Shown here: one piece after another, positions 1 through 8,865 of the stretch | Position numbering within the stretch: the first letter of the stretch is position 1 | Layout of the letters: every line of letters begins with the position of its first letter | NCBI GenBank assembly: GCA_963745595.1 | Contig: CAVUYB010000014.1 | Location: forward strand, 124,001 to 188,000 | Reading direction: 5' to 3' | Source: DASZUK01 sp963745595 | GTDB lineage: Bacteria > Actinomycetota > Acidimicrobiia > Acidimicrobiales > RAAP-2 | Length of the DNA: 64,000 nt | Notes under the pieces: generated by a model | What the model was told of the DNA's origin: nothing | What the model saw: the letters and a program-made list of their open reading frames with translations, nothing else | Database searches by the model: none | Translations under genes and position numbers: made by a program

Positions 1-1788
1 GACGCAACGACCACGCGAACGACGTCAGCATCCTGCTGTCGGAGTACCCCGAACGCGGATGCGCCGGATCCTGACCCGCTGGCCGTGGTCTCCTTCGACG
101 CCGACCCGATCTTCGCCGCCACCCGAGACCTCAAGGCGCCGATGGTGATCCGCAACCCCGAGGAGGTCGACGACGATTACACCAAGCGGGTCGAGGAGGC
201 CCGGGGGATCGTCAGGCTTCTCCGTCGCCGGGGTGCCGCTGGTCTACGGCGACGTCACCGAGGGCTGCCTGGCCTTCGTCCGTTTCTCCATCCTCAACTG
301 GGCGGAGCACGAGATCAGCGCCCTGCGGATGGTGGCCTCGCTCCTCGTGCACCTGACGCACCGGCTCGAGATGGCGCCGAACTGGCGGCTCCGGGCGCTC
401 ACCGACGAGCTGACCGGGCTGGCCAATCGCCGGGCCTTGCTGGCCGAGGTCGACCGGCGACGACCGACGGCGGTGACGCCCCTGAAGCTCCTCTTCCTCG
501 ACCTCGACCGGTTCAAGGTCATGAACGACTACCTGGGCCACGGCGTCGGCGACAAGGTGCTGACCACCATCGCCGACCGGATCCGCGACTCGATCCAGCC
601 CGGAGACTTCGCCGCCCGCCTGGGCGGCGACGAGTTCGTGATCCTCTTGGACACCACGACGAGCACGAGGCCGAGATCGGCGCATCGCCGAGGACCTCCT
701 CGAGCTCATCTCCCAGCCGGTCGGATCGAGGGCATGGAGATCGTCCACTCCGGCAGCATCGGCATCGCCATCTCCACCGACGACGGCCACACGGCCGAGG
801 AGCTGCTCGGCCGGGCGGACATCGCCCTCTACGCGGCCAAGCGGCGCGGGCGCAACCAGCACGTCGTCTTCGACGACACGTCTGCAAGCGCAGGTGGCCG
901 AGCGATCGAACACCGAGCTGATGCTCCGCCAGGCCTTCGCCGACCAGCAGAACTTCGCCGACCACGAGCACCTCGTCGTCTACTACCAACCCGAGTTCGA
1001 CCTCGTCGACGGGCGGACTGGCCGCGGTCGAGGCCCTGGTGCGCTGGAACCACCCGACCGCGGCCTGCTCGCCGCCGGCGAGTTCATCCCGGTGGCCGAG
1101 GAGACCCACCTCATGGCCGACCTCGGCCGCTGGGTGCTCCAGCAGGCCTGCGCGCAGATGGCCGGCTGGCGGGCCGAGTACCCCGGGCTCGACATCGTCC
1201 TGCGGGTCAACATGTCCCCCGCCGAGCTGGTCGTTCCCGGCATCGTCGCCCGGGTGCGGGAGTTCTGCGTCGAGACCGGCCTGCCGCCGGAGGTGCTCTG
1301 CCTCGAGATCACCGAGGACACCGCCGTCATCAACGTCGAGCAGACCGTGCGCGTGCTCCGGGAGCTCCGGGCCCTCGGCGTCCAGCTGGCCATCGACGAC
1401 TTCGGCTCCGGCTACAGCTCGATGATCCAGCTGAAGAACCTCCCGGTCGACGTGCTGAAGATCGACCGGGTCTTCGTCGACGGCATCGCCACCGACCCGA
1501 CCAATCAGGGCATCGTCGAGTCGATCGTCCGTCTCGGCGCGGCGTTCGAGCTCGAGGTCGTGGCCGAGGGGGTCGAGACCCGCGCGGACATGGAGGAGCT
1601 GATCCGCCTCGGCTGCCGCCGGATCCAGGGCTTCCTGCTCTCCCGGCCGGTCCCCGCCCAGCGGGTGGAGCCGCTGCTGACCGGGAACCCGATCGACCTC
1701 GACCAGCTCATCGGGCGGGCCGCCGCCCGCCCCCGTCACCGGGCCCGGCGACCTCGCCGACGAGATCACGCCGGCGACGACCGGCTAG
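1..1788 (+). CDS. GAF-GGDEF-EAL cyclic-di-GMP signalling protein (5'-partial, frameshifted)
   Basis: The 3' part of a bifunctional diguanylate cyclase/phosphodiesterase that would make or break cyclic-di-GMP. The start lies upstream of the window. In the shifted frames I read a GAF-like sensor tail (to about 400), a GGDEF domain with LTDELTGLANRRALL and LGGDEFVIL (about 400-870), then an EAL domain (about 940-1690) with AAVEALVRWNHP, CLEITEDTAV, AIDDFGSGYSS and VVAEGVET. The catalytic GGDEF and EAL motifs are intact at the residue level. Frame changes near 60, 225, 670, 885, 1015, 1050 and 1725 break the gene; I regard them as sequence errors because conservation continues across each. The frame then runs to a TAG at 1786-1788. 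A second GGDEF protein lies convergent just downstream. Confidence 0.85.
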
Positions 1789-1842
1789 CCGGCTGGCGAC
1801 CCGCCGGCTGGCGACTGGCGCTGGCTGTCGGACGACGACCGG

Positions 1843-3117
1843 TCAGCCACCGGGCCCCGGTGAACGCTGGCTGCCGTGCTGCGCCCGGTCGCCGACACGG
1901 CGCTTGTCGGCGAACATCGCCTGGTCCGCCCGCCGGAGGATGCTCTCGGGGTCGTCCCCGGACACGGCGACGGTGCTGCCGACGCTGAGCCGGGTGCCGT
2001 CGCTCCCGTCAGCCCGGACCGACGCGGTGGCGACGAGCCGTCCGGCGAGGGCGGTGGCCGCGGGCTCGTCGAAGTCGGGGCAGATGACGATGAACTCGTC
2101 ACCGCCGATCCTGGCGACAAGGCCGTCATCGGCGACGAGTGACTCGAGCTGGCGGGCCGCGACGACGATGGCCGCGTCACCGGCCGCGTGGCCGAGCTCG
2201 TCGTTGACGGCCTTCAACCCGTCGATGTCGGCGAAGAGGACGGCGAACTCGTCGCCTGATTCGAGGTGGCCGGCGATCGTCTCGAGCGCCCAGGCCCGGT
2301 TGGCCACCCCGGTCAACGGGTCCCGCATGGCCATGCGGACGAGGGCCGGTTCGGTGCTGCGGTCGGTCAGCACGAGGGTGGCCATGCCCCGCCGGTCGCC
2401 GACGCCGCTGGCGATGATCCGGACCTCCGCGTCGAGCTGGCCGTCGCCCGGCCGATCGAACGTCAAGAGCGCGGTCTGTGTCTCGTCCGCCCGCATCTGG
2501 CTGAGGATGCCGAGCAGCCGGAGGCGGCTGAGCGGCTCCAACAGCTCCGCCAGGTCGGTGCCGTAGAGGTCGTCCCGGGACCGCCCGAGCATCCGCTGGA
2601 CGGCAGGCGTGGCGAAACGGACCCGCCGTTGCGGGTCGATGGCCATCGTCGGCACCTCGAGCGTCGCCGTCAGGGCGGGCGTCAGCTCGTCCAGCGGCGC
2701 CCCGTCCGGCCCGACGAACTGCCCCTGCTCCTCCCCGTCGTCGAAGACGAGCCGGGAGGCGATGACGAAGCCCTCGATGTCGGGGTCGTCGACGCAGTTC
2801 CAGACCCGGACCTCGCACGTGCGCCAGGTCCCGTCGACGTGGCGGAGGCGGAGACGGCCGGACGTCTGCCAGCCCGGCGACGACGCGACGCCGAAGGCGC
2901 CCATGCGGACGAGCTTCTCCATGTCGTCGGGGTGGCAGAGCCAGCTGATGTCCGACCCGATCGACTCACCGAGCCCGAGGATGCCCTGCGGCGGGCCGAC
3001 GCGGGCCTTCAAGTGCCCGGACCGGTCGTAGACCGCGATCTGCTCGCGCAAGAACGCGAGCAGGCGCGGCCATTTGTCCGCGCCGACCACCGCGCCGCCG
3101 AGATCGGCGTCCGTCAC
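1843..3117 (-). CDS. PAS-GGDEF diguanylate cyclase
   Basis: A 424-residue sensor protein predicted to synthesise cyclic-di-GMP. Residues about 10-120 form a PAS-like domain (AVYDRSGHLKARVGPPQGIL), residues about 150-250 a second PAS (MAIDPQRRVRFATPAVQRML), and residues about 260-420 a GGDEF domain with ADIDGLKAVNDELGHAAGD and the active-site loop RIGGDEFIVI near residue 338. There is no transmembrane segment, so the sensing is cytosolic. I chose the GTG at 3117 because GGAAGG lies five bases upstream; a GTG two codons earlier is also possible. The frame is unbroken, unlike its neighbours. It converges on the GGDEF-EAL gene, so the locus holds two opposed turnover proteins. The activating ligand is unknown. 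Confidence 0.88.
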   Translation of the reverse strand: MTDADLGGAVVGADKWPRLLAFLREQIAVYDRSGHLKARVGPPQGILGLGESIGSDISWLCHPDDMEKLVRMGAFGVASSPGWQTSGRLRLRHVDGTWRTCEVRVWNCVDDPDIEGFVIASRLVFDDGEEQGQFVGPDGAPLDELTPALTATLEVPTMAIDPQRRVRFATPAVQRMLGRSRDDLYGTDLAELLEPLSRLRLLGILSQMRADETQTALLTFDRPGDGQLDAEVRIIASGVGDRRGMATLVLTDRSTEPALVRMAMRDPLTGVANRAWALETIAGHLESGDEFAVLFADIDGLKAVNDELGHAAGDAAIVVAARQLESLVADDGLVARIGGDEFIVICPDFDEPAATALAGRLVATASVRADGSDGTRLSVGSTVAVSGDDPESILRRADQAMFADKRRVGDRAQHGSQRSPGPGG

Positions 3118-3252
3118 TTCCACCTTCCGCCCAGTCCTCTCCGCACCGCCCACCGCCCCCGGACCTGCTCGGGCCCACTGCCGGACCCAGGAAGCGCTGC
3201 CTGCCGAGACGATAGCCGCGACGACAAATCCCGGCGCGGCGCCGTGACGGTC

Positions 3253-3269
3253 GGGCCGGCTCACGGCCC
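3253..3269 (-). terminator. Possible hairpin terminator after the GH43 gene
   Basis: A perfect GGGCCG/CGGCCC inverted repeat with a 5-nt loop lies about 25 nt downstream of the GH43 stop codon and upstream of the PAS-GGDEF gene on the same strand. No T-run follows, which is common in high-GC actinobacteria. The call rests on position and pairing only. Confidence 0.35.
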
Positions 3270-3293
3270 GGCCCACGGCGCAGTCGGCCCGGA

Positions 3294-5198
3294 TCACGAC
3301 GGCGACATGCCGACGACCGGCCGGTTGAGCGTCATCGACCCGGTCGAGCCCCAGAACGCGGCGGCGCCGAAGGCGAAGATCCCGCCGTCGGACGCGACGA
3401 GCCAGTAGCCGCCGACCCCGTCGGCCGCCATGCCGACGATCGGCCGGTTGAGCGTCATCGACCCGGTCGAGCCCCAGAACGCGGCGGCGCCGTACGCGAA
3501 GATGCCGCCGTCGGACGCGACGAGCCAGTAGCCGAGGCCATCGGGCATGGCGGCCATACCGACGACCGGCTCGTTGAGGTGCTGGCCGCCCATCGAGCCG
3601 TGGAACGCGGCGTCGCCGTACGCGAAGATGCCGCCGTCGGCCGCGACGAGCCAGTACCCCTGCCCGTCCGGGCTGGCCGCCATGCCGACGACCGGGCTGT
3701 CGAGCACGAGTGACCCGGTCGAGCCGTAGAAGCCGGCGTCGCCGAAGGCGAAGATGCCGCCGTCGGACGCGACGAGCCAGTAGCCGCCCCCGTCCGGGCT
3801 GGCCGCCATACCGACGATCGGGTGGTTGAGCGGCCGGCCGGCCAGGTCGCCGTCGAACGGCGCGCCGAACGCGTCCACCGTCCCGTCGGACCCGACCTCC
3901 CAGTAGCCGCCGGTCGCCGGATCGGTCGCCGTCCCGACGATCGGGTCCGCGACGGCCGAGCCACCGGTCGCCGGGGACGGGCGACCCGTCGAACGCCGCG
4001 CCGCCGTAGGCGAACAGCCCGCCGTCGGACGCGACGAGCCGGTAGCCGGTGTCCGGGTCGGCCGTCGGGCACGACTGGGCGAGCGGCTGGGGGTCGTCGT
4101 CGGGCCGGGGACGACGGGGTCGCCGTCGACGAAGCAGAGCGGGTCCATCCGCAGTGACCGGGCTCCCTTCGGATAGCCGACCGCGCCGGCCGTCCAGGCC
4201 GCGTACGCCATCCACCACTGCCCGGCGCCGTCCTGGAACGCCCACTCCCCGCCGGGGCCGACGACCGATGTGCGCGACCGCAGGATCGGCTCGTCGTCGG
4301 GCTTCCCGCACGGCCCGGACGGGCCGGCGCAGACGGCGTAGCCGACGGCGTACGACGGGCCCTCGTATGTCCCGCCGGAGTAGAAGAGGTAGTACGTCCC
4401 GCCGTCGAGGACCATGTCGGGGTTCTCGACGGTCAGCTCCCAGCTCTGGTCCTGGTCGATCAGCTCGGTGGCCGAGCTGCCCGGAGCGAACGACCGGCCG
4501 TCCGGCGAGAGCGGCTGCGACCAGATCGTCGCCGACGCCACCAGGCCGCCGGGATTGGCCTTCCACAGCAGGTACGGCGTGCCGTCGTCGTCGACGAAGA
4601 CATCCGGGTCGATGTCACCGGCGTTGAAGGTCGAACCCTTGGCCGTCGGCGACGGCAGGCAGACGAACGGGCCGGTCGACGAGTTCACGTACGGGCCGGC
4701 CACTGTCGTGGCGAACGCCTCCGTGATGCATTCGGCGTCGAGGTACTCAGCGAACGTGGCGTAGAACATCACCCACGTCCCGTCCATCTCGGCGACGCTC
4801 GGCGCCCACTCGAGGCCCGGGTTCACCCATGTCGGCTCCCCGGCCAGCGGGCCCGGCGACGGCACCGGCGTCCAGTCGGTCAGGTCGGTCGACTGGAACT
4901 CCTGGATGTGCCCGAACGTGCCACCGGTCGTGAACGCGTAGTACGTCCCGTTGACCGACACGACGTCGGGGTCCGGCGCGTCGTCGGGCGTCAGCGGGTT
5001 CTGGTACGCCCCCGGTGCCGGCGACCTCGCCGGGGCGGCCGCGCCGGCCGTCTCTGCCGTGAGGGCCGGGCCCCAGAACCCGAGCCCGGTGGCCAGGACG
5101 GCCAGGACGGCCAGGACGAGCGGGACCAGGACGACGGCCCCCCACCGCCGGCCGGCGAACGCCATCCGGCGGCCGTCCCGCACCCTTCGAACGTCCAT
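3294..5198 (-). CDS. Exported GH43 glycosidase with six C-terminal GYWLVASDGG repeats (frameshifted)
   Basis: A predicted secreted arabinosidase/xylosidase of about 634 residues acting on plant-type polysaccharide. An arginine-rich N-terminus and hydrophobic stretch (residues about 15-50, ending in AGAAAPARS) form a signal peptide or anchor. The GH43 five-bladed propeller follows, with candidate acids in DAPDPDVVSVNGTYYAF, DIDPDVFVDDDGTPYLLW and ELTVENPDMV. After a short linker come six repeats of about 42 residues (GYWLVASDGGIFAFGDAGFYGS-type) running to the C-terminus. The ATG at 5198 has GGAGGG just upstream. Two compensating frameshifts near 4100 and 3975 corrupt the linker and first repeat; the neighbouring frame restores them. 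The exact substrate cannot be read. The repeat module recurs in three other exported proteins here. Confidence 0.85.
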   Translation of the reverse strand: MDVRRVRDGRRMAFAGRRWGAVVLVPLVLAVLAVLATGLGFWGPALTAETAGAAAPARSPAPGAYQNPLTPDDAPDPDVVSVNGTYYAFTTGGTFGHIQEFQSTDLTDWTPVPSPGPLAGEPTWVNPGLEWAPSVAEMDGTWVMFYATFAEYLDAECITEAFATTVAGPYVNSSTGPFVCLPSPTAKGSTFNAGDIDPDVFVDDDGTPYLLWKANPGGLVASATIWSQPLSPDGRSFAPGSSATELIDQDQSWELTVENPDMVLDGGTYYLFYSGGTYEGPSYAVGYAVCAGPSGPCGKPDDEPILRSRTSVVGPGGEWAFQDGAGQWWMAYAAWTAGAVGYPKGARSLRMDPLCFVDGDPVVPGPTTTPSRSPSRARRPTRTPATGSSRPTAGCSPTAARRSTGRPSPATGGSAVADPIVGTATDPATGGYWEVGSDGTVDAFGAPFDGDLAGRPLNHPIVGMAASPDGGGYWLVASDGGIFAFGDAGFYGSTGSLVLDSPVVGMAASPDGQGYWLVAADGGIFAYGDAAFHGSMGGQHLNEPVVGMAAMPDGLGYWLVASDGGIFAYGAAAFWGSTGSMTLNRPIVGMAADGVGGYWLVASDGGIFAFGAAAFWGSTGSMTLNRPVVGMSPS

Positions 5199-5379
5199 TG
5201 TCCCTCCGCTGATCGCCGCGCCCGAGAGCGAAGAGCCCGAACAGTAGACGCAGAGGCGGCGCAACCGTCCGGCGCCATCCCCGCCCGACGCAGCCCCACC
5301 TCGGCGACCGAATCGACCCCGTCTCGGGCGAGGTGGGCTGGTTACAGTGAGGCTCTCGCGACGATCAGGGGAGACCGAG

Positions 5380-6780
5380 ATGGGGTTGCACCAGAAGAAG
5401 GAAGTGGCCGACCAGCTCCTCGACTGCCTGTTCGCGTCGAAGGATCTCTCGGTGGCGTTGCCGAAGTACAAGTTCCCGGACGACGAGACGCTGCCCGACC
5501 TGGCCTTTCAGGTGATCCACGACGAGCTGTTGCTCGACGGCAACGCCCGCCAGAACCTCGCCACCTTCTGTCAGACGTGGGAGGAGCCCCAGGTTCATGC
5601 GTTGATGGACCTCTCGATCAACAAGAACCTGGAGGACAAGGACGAGTATCCGCAGACGGCGGAGATCGAGCGCCGCTGCGTGCACATGATGGCCGACCTC
5701 TGGCAGGCCCGGGACGCCGGCGAACACGGTCGGGACGTCGACGATCGGTTCCTCCGAGGCGTGCATGCTCGCCGGGATGGCGGCGAAGTGGCGCTGGCGG
5801 GCCGGCCGGGAGGCGGCGGGCAAGCCGGCGGACCGGCCGAACATGGTGTGCGGTCCGGTGCAGGTCGTGTGGCACAAGTTCGCGCGGTACTGGGACGTCG
5901 AGATGCGCGAGGTCCCGATGGCACCGGGCCGCTACTGCATGGACGTCGAGCAGATGCTCAGCCGGGTCGACGAGAACACGATCTTCGTCATGCCGACGTT
6001 CGGCGTGACGTACACGGGCGCCTACGAACCGGTGGCCGATCTGGCGGCCGCCCTCGACGACCTCCACGAGCGGACCGGCCTCGACGTCGACATCCACGTG
6101 GACGGGGCGAGCGGCGACTTCCTGGCCCCGTTCTGCGCCCCGGATGTCGCGTTCGACTTCCGCCTTCCCCGGGTGAAATCGATCTCCACGTCGGGGCACA
6201 AGTTCGGGCTCGCCCCGCTCGGGGTCGGGTGGGTCGTCTGGAGCGACGCGGCCGAGCTGCCGGAGGACCTGATCTTCCACGTCAACTACCTCGGCGGCGA
6301 CATGCCGGACTTCCAGATCAACTTCTCGAGGCCGGCCGGCCAGATCATCGCCCAGTACTACGACTTCATCCGGCTGGGCCGGGCCGGCTACACGGCCATC
6401 CACGGCGCGTGTTACGACACCGGACAGTTCCTGGCCGCGCAGATCCCGAAGCTCGGACCGTTCGAGCTGCTCGCGGCAGTGACCCGGCCACCGGCATCCC
6501 GGCCGTCACCTGGCGCATCGCCGAGGGCGACGATCCCGGCTACACGCTCTTCGACCTGGCCGACCGGCTGCGCAACCGCGGCTGGCAGGTCCCCGCGTAC
6601 ACGTTGACCGGCAGCGCGTCGGACATCGCCGTCCAGCGGATCCTGGTGCGCCAGGGCGTCGACCGTGACCTCGCCACACTCCTGCTCGACGACTTCCGGA
6701 CGGCGGTCTCCCACTTCGATCGCCACCCGGTGTCGGTGGCCATGACCCCCGCCGAGGCGGGCGGGTTCAACCACCTCTGA
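5380..6780 (+). CDS. gadB: Glutamate decarboxylase (two frameshifts)
   Basis: A PLP-dependent enzyme converting glutamate to 4-aminobutyrate and CO2, typically giving acid resistance and GABA. At about 466 residues it is full length for the family. The N-terminal PKYKFPDDE and FCQTWEEPQVHALM, the phosphate-binding GTSTIGSSEACMLAGM (recovered by a frame change near 5728), DVDIHVDGASGDFLAPF, and the PLP lysine in STSGHKFGLAPLGVGW are typical of GadA/GadB. A second frame change near 6470 is needed to reach the conserved C-terminus ending FNHL. The start at 5380 is supported by AGGGGAG about 7 nt upstream; TACAGT at 5343-5348 could be the -10 element. No glutamate/GABA antiporter gene is adjacent, so it may act alone or with a distant transporter. 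Confidence 0.9.
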   Translation: MGLHQKKEVADQLLDCLFASKDLSVALPKYKFPDDETLPDLAFQVIHDELLLDGNARQNLATFCQTWEEPQVHALMDLSINKNLEDKDEYPQTAEIERRCVHMMADLWQARDAGEHGRDVDDRFLRGVHARRDGGEVALAGRPGGGGQAGGPAEHGVRSGAGRVAQVRAVLGRRDARGPDGTGPLLHGRRADAQPGRREHDLRHADVRRDVHGRLRTGGRSGGRPRRPPRADRPRRRHPRGRGERRLPGPVLRPGCRVRLPPSPGEIDLHVGAQVRARPARGRVGRLERRGRAAGGPDLPRQLPRRRHAGLPDQLLEAGRPDHRPVLRLHPAGPGRLHGHPRRVLRHRTVPGRADPEARTVRAARGSDPATGIPAVTWRIAEGDDPGYTLFDLADRLRNRGWQVPAYTLTGSASDIAVQRILVRQGVDRDLATLLLDDFRTAVSHFDRHPVSVAMTPAEAGGFNHL

Positions 6781-6832
6781 TCGTCCGTGCCCAGCCCGTC
6801 GATCGACGACGACCCGGTCTGCGGAGCCCAGG

Positions 6833-7045
6833 TCAGGCTGGGGTCGCGGATCGAGATGGCGGGGGGATCGCCCGTCCCTCCGCTCGGGCCGCGCCGAGCC
6901 ACGCTTCGATCGCCACCCGAGCCTCACTGACCGCGTGTTCGGGGGTAGGCCCGTGGGCCGTACAGAAGGCCAGGTCGGGGACGTCGGCCAACCAGGCACC
7001 GTCCTCGTCACTCGACCTGACCTCGATGCGGTAGTCCCGGGTCAC
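6833..7045 (-). CDS. hicB: HicB-family antitoxin
   Basis: A 70-residue partial-RNase-H-fold antitoxin that should bind and neutralise the HicA toxin encoded just upstream. The sequence YRIEVRSSDEDGAWLADVPDLAFC followed by TPEHAVSEARVAIEAWLGAARAEG is the standard HicB core; no separate DNA-binding domain is visible. The GTG start at 7045 overlaps the HicA stop by four bases (GTGA) and has a near-perfect AAGGAGG four bases upstream, so antitoxin translation should be strong and coupled. Family knowledge gives the function; the sequence fits well. The gene lies convergent to gadB. Confidence 0.82.
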   Translation of the reverse strand: MTRDYRIEVRSSDEDGAWLADVPDLAFCTAHGPTPEHAVSEARVAIEAWLGAARAEGRAIPPPSRSATPA

Positions 7046-7299
7046 CGGTCCTCCTTCAACTGCAGATCGTACCGGCGAACCAACCGAACGACCTGCCGTA
7101 CCTGGTATGGCTTCGCCTGGCCGCCGGTCTGCTGGAGGTTCACCAGTTCCGAGACGCCGACGGCGGCGAATACCCGATGACTCCCCCGACCGCCCACTTC
7201 GACGAAGTCCAAGTCGTGCAGCAGTTGCACCAGGTCCCGAAAGGCGACGTTGCCGACGTCGCCACGGAGGACCCGCGCGAGCACTTGGGCGGCGTCCAC
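7042..7299 (-). CDS. hicA: HicA-family mRNA interferase toxin
   Basis: About 85 residues with the dsRBD-like HicA fold: VLARVLRGDVGNVAFRDLVQLL, the catalytic-histidine region GGRGSHRVF, and VNLQQTGGQAKPYQVRQV. HicA toxins cleave mRNA and tmRNA and are held inactive by HicB. The GTG at 7299 aligns with the usual family start; an upstream in-frame ATG at 7356 would add 19 residues and would overlap the divergent tldD start. The operon order is toxin then antitoxin, as in classical hicAB. The frame is intact although adjacent genes are full of frameshifts. Confidence 0.78.
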   Translation of the reverse strand: MDAAQVLARVLRGDVGNVAFRDLVQLLHDLDFVEVGGRGSHRVFAAVGVSELVNLQQTGGQAKPYQVRQVVRLVRRYDLQLKEDR

Positions 7300-7341
7300 A
7301 TCGGCAACGTACCGATCGGTTGCGACAACGACTGATAGGGC

Positions 7342-7347
7342 TACCCT
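7342..7347 (+). promoter_or_regulatory. Candidate -10 element of tldD (leaderless)
   Basis: TACCCT ends seven bases before the ATG at 7355, so transcription would start at or next to the start codon. The same geometry recurs at about a dozen genes in this window. Confidence 0.4.
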
Positions 7348-7354
7348 CCACAGC

Positions 7355-8865
7355 ATGCCCCCGCCCGGTACCGACGGCCTGGACCCCGAAGTGGTCGCCG
7401 CGGTCCGCGACGCCGCCCTCGGGAGGCGGCTCGCCTCGGTGCGTCGCACGCCGAGGTCCGCGTCGAGCGGATCCGCTCGCAGGTGGTCGCGCTGCGCGAC
7501 GGCCGGCTCGAGACGGCGGCCGACGACACCGAGATCGGCATCGGCCTCCGGGTCGTCCGCGACGGGCTCGATCGGTTTCGCCGCCACCGTGGCCGTCGAC
7601 GCCGACGCCGCGGCCGCGCTCGCCGACCAGGCGGTCGAGCGCGGCCCGGACGACCGCGCTGGCCGGCGGCCGGCCGGTCGAGCTCGCCGACGAGCCGGCC
7701 CACGGCGACGGTCGAGTGGACGTCGCCGTACCGGACCGACCCGACGACGGTCCCGCTGGCCGACAAGGTGGCGCTCCTCGGCGACTGGAGCGAGCGGCTG
7801 CTCGCGCGCCGGCGTCGACCACGTCACGGCGTACGTGCTGGCCGTCGGCGAGGACAAGCACTACGCCGATCTCTCCGGCACGACGGCCCGCCAGCGCCGG
7901 GTCCGGGTCCACCCGCGGTCGAGGCCCTGGCCGTCGACGACGGCGGCGGCTTCGAGACGATGCGGACCTCGCCCCGCCGGTCGGCCGCGGCTGGGAGTAC
8001 CTGACGGCGAGGGCTGGGACTGGGACGCCGAGCTGGCCGAGCTGCCCGAGCTGCTGGCCGAGAAGCTGCGCGGCCCCGTCGGTCGAGCCGGGCCGCTACG
8101 ACCTCGTCATCGACCCGACCAACCTCTGGCTCACGATCCACGAGTCGATCGGCCACGCCACCGAGCTCGACCGGGCCTCGGCTACGAGGCGGCCTACGCC
8201 GGGACCTCCTTCGCCACCCTCGACCAGCTCGGCACGCTCCGCTACGGCTCGCCGCTCATGCACGTCACCGGCGACCGCACCGACCGCCCACGGCCTGGCC
8301 ACGGTCGGCGATCGACGACGAGGGGGTCGCGGCCCAGTCCTTCGACCTCGTCCGCGACGGCATCCTCGTCGGCTACCAGCTCGACCGGCCGATCGCCGCC
8401 GCGGCCGGCCTCGGCCGCTCCAACGGCTGCGCCTTCGCCGACTCGCCGCTGCACGTCGCCGATCCAGCGGATGGCCAACGTCTCGCTGCAGCCGGCCGGC
8501 GGCGACGGCCCGACGCACCGAGGAGCTGATCGCCGGCGTCGAGCGCGGCATCTACGTCGTCGGCGACAAGAGCTGGTCGATCGACATGCAGCGCTACAAC
8601 TTCCAGTTCACCGGCCAGCGCTTCTTCCGCATCGAGCACGGCCGCCTCGCCGGCCAGCTCCGCGACGTCGCCTACCAGGCCACGACCACCGACTTCTGGG
8701 GCTCGCTGGAGGCGGTCGGCGGCCGGTCGACCTACCTGCTCGGCGGCGCCTTCAACTGCGGCAAGGGCCAGCCCGGCCAGGTGGCCCCGGTCAGCCACGG
8801 CTGCCCGTCGCGCCCTCTTCCGCGGCGTGCGGGTGCTGAACACCCGGGCGGAGTCGGGCCGATGA
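7355..8865 (+). CDS. tldD: TldD-family metalloprotease subunit (heavily frameshifted)
   Basis: A zinc metalloprotease subunit of the TldD/TldE (PmbA) heterodimer, which degrades unfolded or leader peptides. Reading across frames recovers EVRVERIRSQVVALRDGRLE, DDTEIGIGLRVVRDG, FAATVAVDADAAAALADQAV, VTAYVLAVGEDKHYADLSG, then the metal-binding LTIHESIGHATELDR (HExxxH) with downstream SIDMQRYNFQFTGQRFFRIE and GGAFNCGKGQPGQ. About fifteen single-base insertions or deletions, often in runs of G or C, interrupt it between 7435 and 8820. Motif order and length match the family, so I read the breaks as consensus errors. The stop overlaps the next gene start (ATGA at 8862-8865), showing a translationally coupled tldD-tldE pair. 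Confidence 0.8.

Noticed and set aside
1843..4566. A 907-codon minus-strand frame fusing PAS-GGDEF to the glycosidase region
   Set aside because: Only the part after the GTG at 3117 is a real domain protein; the upstream part is an out-of-frame reading of the GH43 repeats, except for a short piece restored by the frameshift near 4000-4100.
4908..6008. Plus-strand frame opposite the GH43 signal region running into gadB
   Set aside because: Arg/Pro/Gly-rich antisense reading without domains; gadB motifs are in other frames.
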